DNA of 16,511 bases from Thermodesulfovibrionales bacterium (GTDB lineage: Bacteria; Nitrospirota; Thermodesulfovibrionia; Thermodesulfovibrionales; Dissulfurispiraceae): assembly GCA_021129835.1 (NCBI GenBank), contig JAJOKM010000065.1, forward strand, positions 1-16,511, written 5' to 3'. Each line of letters begins with the position of its first letter. Within the stretch, counting starts at the first letter, position 1. The notes beneath the pieces were generated by a model. The model was not told the DNA's origin. It did not search any database and was given only the letters and a program-made list of their open reading frames with translations. Of the stretch, positions 13,821 to 16,511 are shown piece by piece. Position numbers and translations under genes: made by a program.

Positions 13821-14637
13821 CTTGCTCCCTGGACATCTTCGGCTTAATTGTTGTTATATCTTTAATCTTACCTTTCAAAAATCCCTCCCCAACATTTACA
13901 AACTTCTTAGGAGAATCAGTAACAAAGAACTTTTTAATTGCTTCATTGTTCTGGCCCCTGAGCATTCCGTTTTCAGATAATACCTCCATCACTACTTTTG
14001 CTGTCTCAATAGCAGAATCTATCAGAGAGACATCTCCCACTGTATTCTGAATAACATCCCTCAAAAGCGGATAATGAGTGCATCCAAGGACAATAGTGTC
14101 AAGCCCTTTTTTCACCATCTCCTTTAAATACTTCTCGACGATAAGTCGAGCTATAATGCCATCTGTCCAACCTTCCTCTACCAGAGGAACAAATAAAGGG
14201 CAGGCCTGCCCGAAGACCTCGACATCTTCGCGTAACATCCTGATAGCATTGAGGTATGCATTGCTTCTTATAGTCGCCTCTGTTCCTATTATACCTACCT
14301 TCCCGTTTTTTGTGGAAGCTACCGCGGCCCTTGCGCCAGGCTCTATAACGCCTATCACCGGGATAGAGACCTTCGTCTGTATTCTCCGAAGGCTTATGGC
14401 AGATACTGTATTGCAGGCAACTACGAGTAGCTTTATTTTTTGCCTTACGAGAAAATCTGTGCACTCAAATGAATACCTTGTTACGACCTCTGGTGACCTT
14501 ATGCCATATGGAACCCTTGCGGTATCTCCAAGGTAAACTATGCTCTCAGCAGGCAGCATAGAGCTAATTTCTTTAAAGACCGTAAGCCCGCCTATTCCTG
14601 AATCAAAAATACCTATTGCATTTTCATTGTTAGTCAT
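13810..14637 (-). CDS. murI: Glutamate racemase
   Basis: A 275-residue cofactor-independent racemase that supplies D-glutamate for peptidoglycan. Both halves of the active site are present: IGIFDSGIGGLTV (8-20) with Asp12-Ser13, the first catalytic Cys75 in VVACNTVSA, and the second Cys186 with His188 in LGCTHYPLL. YLGDTARVPYG (35-45) is the usual substrate loop. Length is normal. ATG 14637 gives the expected N-terminus; no strong Shine-Dalgarno is seen, because an AT-rich repeat-like stretch lies upstream. It shares a cell-wall operon with the amidase and GerMN genes and overlaps rph. Confidence 0.96.
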   Translation of the reverse strand: MTNNENAIGIFDSGIGGLTVFKEISSMLPAESIVYLGDTARVPYGIRSPEVVTRYSFECTDFLVRQKIKLLVVACNTVSAISLRRIQTKVSIPVIGVIEPGARAAVASTKNGKVGIIGTEATIRSNAYLNAIRMLREDVEVFGQACPLFVPLVEEGWTDGIIARLIVEKYLKEMVKKGLDTIVLGCTHYPLLRDVIQNTVGDVSLIDSAIETAKVVMEVLSENGMLRGQNNEAIKKFFVTDSPKKFVNVGEGFLKGKIKDITTIKPKMSREQDEN

Positions 14638-14641
14638 CAGC

Positions 14642-14685
14642 CATTACGAATTAAAAATTAGGAATCAACTCATAATTAAGATTAA
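14642..14685. repeat. AT-rich spacer with AATTCGTAAT-like units
   Basis: The gap between the GerMN and murI genes reads attacgaattaaaaattag followed by aatcaactcataattaagat. It contains attacgaatt and several aatta repeats. It resembles the short AATTCGTAATT direct-repeat family seen in similar genomes, but with too few clear units to be sure. Confidence 0.3.
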
Positions 14686-15257
14686 TAGCCTACCACTGCC
14701 CTCAATCCATAAAGGCTAATAAAATGACTTCCTATGCTCTCTACTTCCCTCCCGTTTATAAGCAACTTCACATCTTCTATCTCTACAATATTTGTGACGA
14801 CAGTCTTGAACAGAGATTTCAAGAGATAATATTCCTGCTCGACATCTCCTGAAAAATTTCTTCTGAATTCAACAGACAGATCTATGTAAAGAATATTATT
14901 CTTCCTGTCTCTGTAAACTCCAAGTAATTTTGCATCCCTGAGACCTTCTTTTAATCCTTTCAAATATTTTGTTATAACAGCTTCAGCGATTCTTATAGTT
15001 AATGGTTTACTCAAGATTTCTCTTTCCATAACAAACATACCATCTTTAGAAGGGGAAAATATATTTGCCATGGCTTTATGCAGCAGATAAGGACGCATCT
15101 TGTCAGGAAATATCGGACCGCCTAATTGTAATTTTGGCAACGCATTGACAGTCTCTTCCGCAGGCGGTAGAATGTAATGTTTTGCAATCAACGCCCCTGC
15201 AATTACTATTAAAATTGAACTCACAATAGTGATTATTATGATCTTTTTATCTTTCAT
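14682..15257 (-). CDS. Membrane-anchored GerMN-domain protein
   Basis: A 191-residue protein. One N-terminal membrane segment (about 5-25, IIIITIVSSILIVIAGALIA) without a clear cleavage site is followed by a linker. A GerMN domain spans about 85-182: KLLGVYRDRKNNILYIDLS (110-128), FRRNFSGDVEQEYYLLKSLF (131-150) and VKLLINGREVESIGSHF (163-179) match the YVDLS / E..l..S.v.T / v.iLidG pattern. GerMN domains occur in GerM and LpqB proteins and are thought to act in the envelope, often next to peptidoglycan hydrolases. Here it lies between an amidase and murI, which supports an extracytoplasmic cell-wall role, perhaps assisting the amidase. The exact function is unknown. Confidence 0.8.
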   Translation of the reverse strand: MKDKKIIIITIVSSILIVIAGALIAKHYILPPAEETVNALPKLQLGGPIFPDKMRPYLLHKAMANIFSPSKDGMFVMEREILSKPLTIRIAEAVITKYLKGLKEGLRDAKLLGVYRDRKNNILYIDLSVEFRRNFSGDVEQEYYLLKSLFKTVVTNIVEIEDVKLLINGREVESIGSHFISLYGLRAVVGY

Positions 15258-15268
15258 ATCGTTTCTTG

Positions 15269-15282
15269 CATATAATTATATG
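15269..15282. promoter_or_regulatory. Perfect palindrome catataattatatg
   Basis: This 14-bp perfect palindrome lies in the 50-bp gap between the amidase stop and the GerMN start, within a wider near-palindrome cttgca...tgcaag (15265-15288). It could be an operator or just AT-rich sequence. It also contains a TATAAT-like string. Confidence 0.3.
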
Positions 15283-15307
15283 TGCAAGTGTACGCACATA
15301 CAGATAT

Positions 15308-16393
15308 CTATCCTATTATCCCTTTTAATATCGCATTTATCAACTTGTTCATTATATCTTCCCCATGCCTGAACTTTTCGTGACAATAAGGAATCTCTAT
15401 TAAAATAGCGGGCATATCTACTAGTGCAACGACCGGTATGGGCAGATGCTCATGCCTGACATTCATTCCGAGTTCATCTCTGAGGCTTTGCGCTACGGCT
15501 TTAGCAATCGCGATGCCTTCTATAGCCTTGACCATGTTTGCTGCCTGCTTATCGCACTTGCGGCGCAGACAGATGCCGCCACCTCTACCCATCTCTAACC
15601 GTAATGGCATACTATGTATAATAAATTCATTATTAGGAGTCATATGTAGACTTATAAGGATATCAGAGGCGCTTTGGTTTACTAAACTCACCCTTTTCCT
15701 TATGGAGACAGCGTAGTCGTCCGTCCGTGTGAGGAAGGCAGTCTTTCCTTTTTTATCGAGGGCAGCTGAAATACCCCTTGCGAGGGCCAGAGTAATATCT
15801 TCCTCCAGGATGTCTCCAAAGCGGATTCCGCTGTCATGCCCGCCGTGACCAGCATCGATTGCGAATGATTCAAAAGGGATATCATCTTCCCTAATAGCAG
15901 GGATAACCAGGTCTTTTTCTTCAAGATATTTATCATGAGGCCTTCTTATATAAGCATTGATAACGAGCGTTGGTGGCAGTAGCAGCCTCAAGACATTCAT
16001 ATTATAAAGGTCTCGCACATCAATAATACACCCGTAATCTCTGGTAGTTATTCGAACAATATCACTTATATCAATAGTGGTATCCTTTTTTAGTGTGTCC
16101 CTCTGCTCTCTTTCCATGTCCAAACCCTTTTGATCTATCCTGAAGGCAACCCGGTATCTGAATCGCACATGAATATTATTACCAATAAGCATTACCGCTG
16201 CCTCTTGGACATGGTCTTCATCGGCAGAAAAAACAATACTGATATAGTCCTGATGCCCTTCAAGTAGGATAGTTACTGTTGTTGGCTCTTCGCTGGCTGT
16301 GGCAATAGAAGGGAGCGAAAGATAAAATGAAAAAAACAGGATGCACACAACCACGATCTTAAAATCTTGTATTCTGTACCCTCTCTGTTTCAT
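15308..16393 (-). CDS. N-acetylmuramoyl-L-alanine amidase (Amidase_3)
   Basis: A 361-residue secreted zinc amidase that would cleave the lactyl-peptide bond of peptidoglycan. ATG 16393 gives a signal peptide: basic MKQRGYRIQDFK, hydrophobic IVVVCILFFSFYLSL, and cleavage near IATAS-EE. The longer frame starts with TTG. The middle (about 40-170) is beta-rich and AMIN-like. The catalytic domain shows IDAGHGGHD with zinc ligand His183, EEDITLALA with Glu197, SLHMTPNN with His250, and ILIEIPY with catalytic Glu333. SLHMTPNN replaces the usual SIHANA, and the sequence after the last Glu lacks the usual G-F-x-S/T-N, so it is a divergent member. It is the first gene of the minus-strand operon; no strong Shine-Dalgarno is visible. 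Confidence 0.88.
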   Translation of the reverse strand: MKQRGYRIQDFKIVVVCILFFSFYLSLPSIATASEEPTTVTILLEGHQDYISIVFSADEDHVQEAAVMLIGNNIHVRFRYRVAFRIDQKGLDMEREQRDTLKKDTTIDISDIVRITTRDYGCIIDVRDLYNMNVLRLLLPPTLVINAYIRRPHDKYLEEKDLVIPAIREDDIPFESFAIDAGHGGHDSGIRFGDILEEDITLALARGISAALDKKGKTAFLTRTDDYAVSIRKRVSLVNQSASDILISLHMTPNNEFIIHSMPLRLEMGRGGGICLRRKCDKQAANMVKAIEGIAIAKAVAQSLRDELGMNVRHEHLPIPVVALVDMPAILIEIPYCHEKFRHGEDIMNKLINAILKGIIG

Positions 16394-16476
16394 GACTAAT
16401 AATAAAGTATACGAAATGTGACGAATAAAATGCAATCAAAAAGAATTATAATTTGGTTCTTCCACCAAAAGTGTAG

Positions 16477-16485
16477 TTATCCACA
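16477..16485 (+). promoter_or_regulatory. Single perfect DnaA box (TTATCCACA)
   Basis: TTATCCACA matches the strong DnaA-box consensus exactly. It is a single site in the non-coding stretch upstream of the amidase gene, near the window end. One 9-mer can occur by chance and no cluster is visible. Confidence 0.3.
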
Positions 16486-16511
16486 GGGTAGTGTAGCCCT
16501 TTATGGGCGTA

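Noticed and set aside
14099..14464. 121-codon minus-strand ORF within murI
   Set aside because: It is a shadow frame of murI, which is full length with both catalytic cysteines.
16436..16511. Replication origin near the DnaA box
   Set aside because: There is only one DnaA box, and no AT-rich unwinding region or dnaA/dnaN neighbours; only 76 bases are visible.

Overview
The window looks like chromosomal DNA of a Gram-negative-type bacterium of moderate to low GC. The order amidase, GerMN protein, murI, rph, ftsH, folP and the style of the Trk, ArgS and sugar genes recall Nitrospirota or Desulfobacterota-like anaerobes. That placement is inference from memory; there is no rRNA here to fix it.

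Layout. (1) 28-749, minus strand: toxin-antitoxin-like debris. A DUF2283-like tail is followed by a UPF0175 gene, an undescribed 44-codon ORF, a small antitoxin-like gene and a 20-codon RelE/ParE-like toxin stub. The four genes from UPF0175 on overlap one another. (2) 750-5377, minus strand: a nucleotide-sugar cluster, rfbF (CDP-glucose synthesis), rfbG (CDP-glucose 4,6-dehydratase), a TylC3-type sugar C-methyltransferase and an RmlC-type epimerase. Together they predict a CDP-linked, C-3-methylated 6-deoxyhexose for a surface glycan. No 4-ketoreductase or glycosyltransferase lies in the window. Two broken four-helix-bundle (S23 / 23S-IVS family) genes sit between these genes. (3) 5408-5906: a divergent intergenic region with a MITE-like element and a second palindrome. 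(4) 5907-10386, plus strand: argS, trkA, trkH, tightly packed (tRNA charging and potassium uptake). (5) 10405-16393, minus strand: amidase, GerMN protein, murI, rph, ftsH, folP (cell wall, RNA maturation, membrane proteolysis, folate), convergent with trkH.

The most unusual feature is short tandem repeat DNA concentrated in the sugar cluster. A degenerate 7-bp repeat, (G/A)AGC(A/T/G)GT or its complement ACTGCT(C/T), occurs in six arrays. One is in frame inside the epimerase gene, one in frame inside the methyltransferase gene, three are around an S23 pseudogene, and one is at the trkH/folP junction. An 8-bp repeat (ACACCTTC type) supplies the N-terminus of rfbG and borders the second S23 remnant. 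A G9 tract sits directly before the rfbF start. So all four sugar genes carry simple repeats in or at the edge of their coding sequence, while the housekeeping genes are nearly free of them. Either the repeats spread with S23 genes, or the locus is, or was, length-variable.

The remaining non-coding structure is palindromic: three imperfect palindromes whose ends resemble GTCAT...ATGAC, one of them nested inside the MITE-like element that has a 9-bp direct repeat at its borders.
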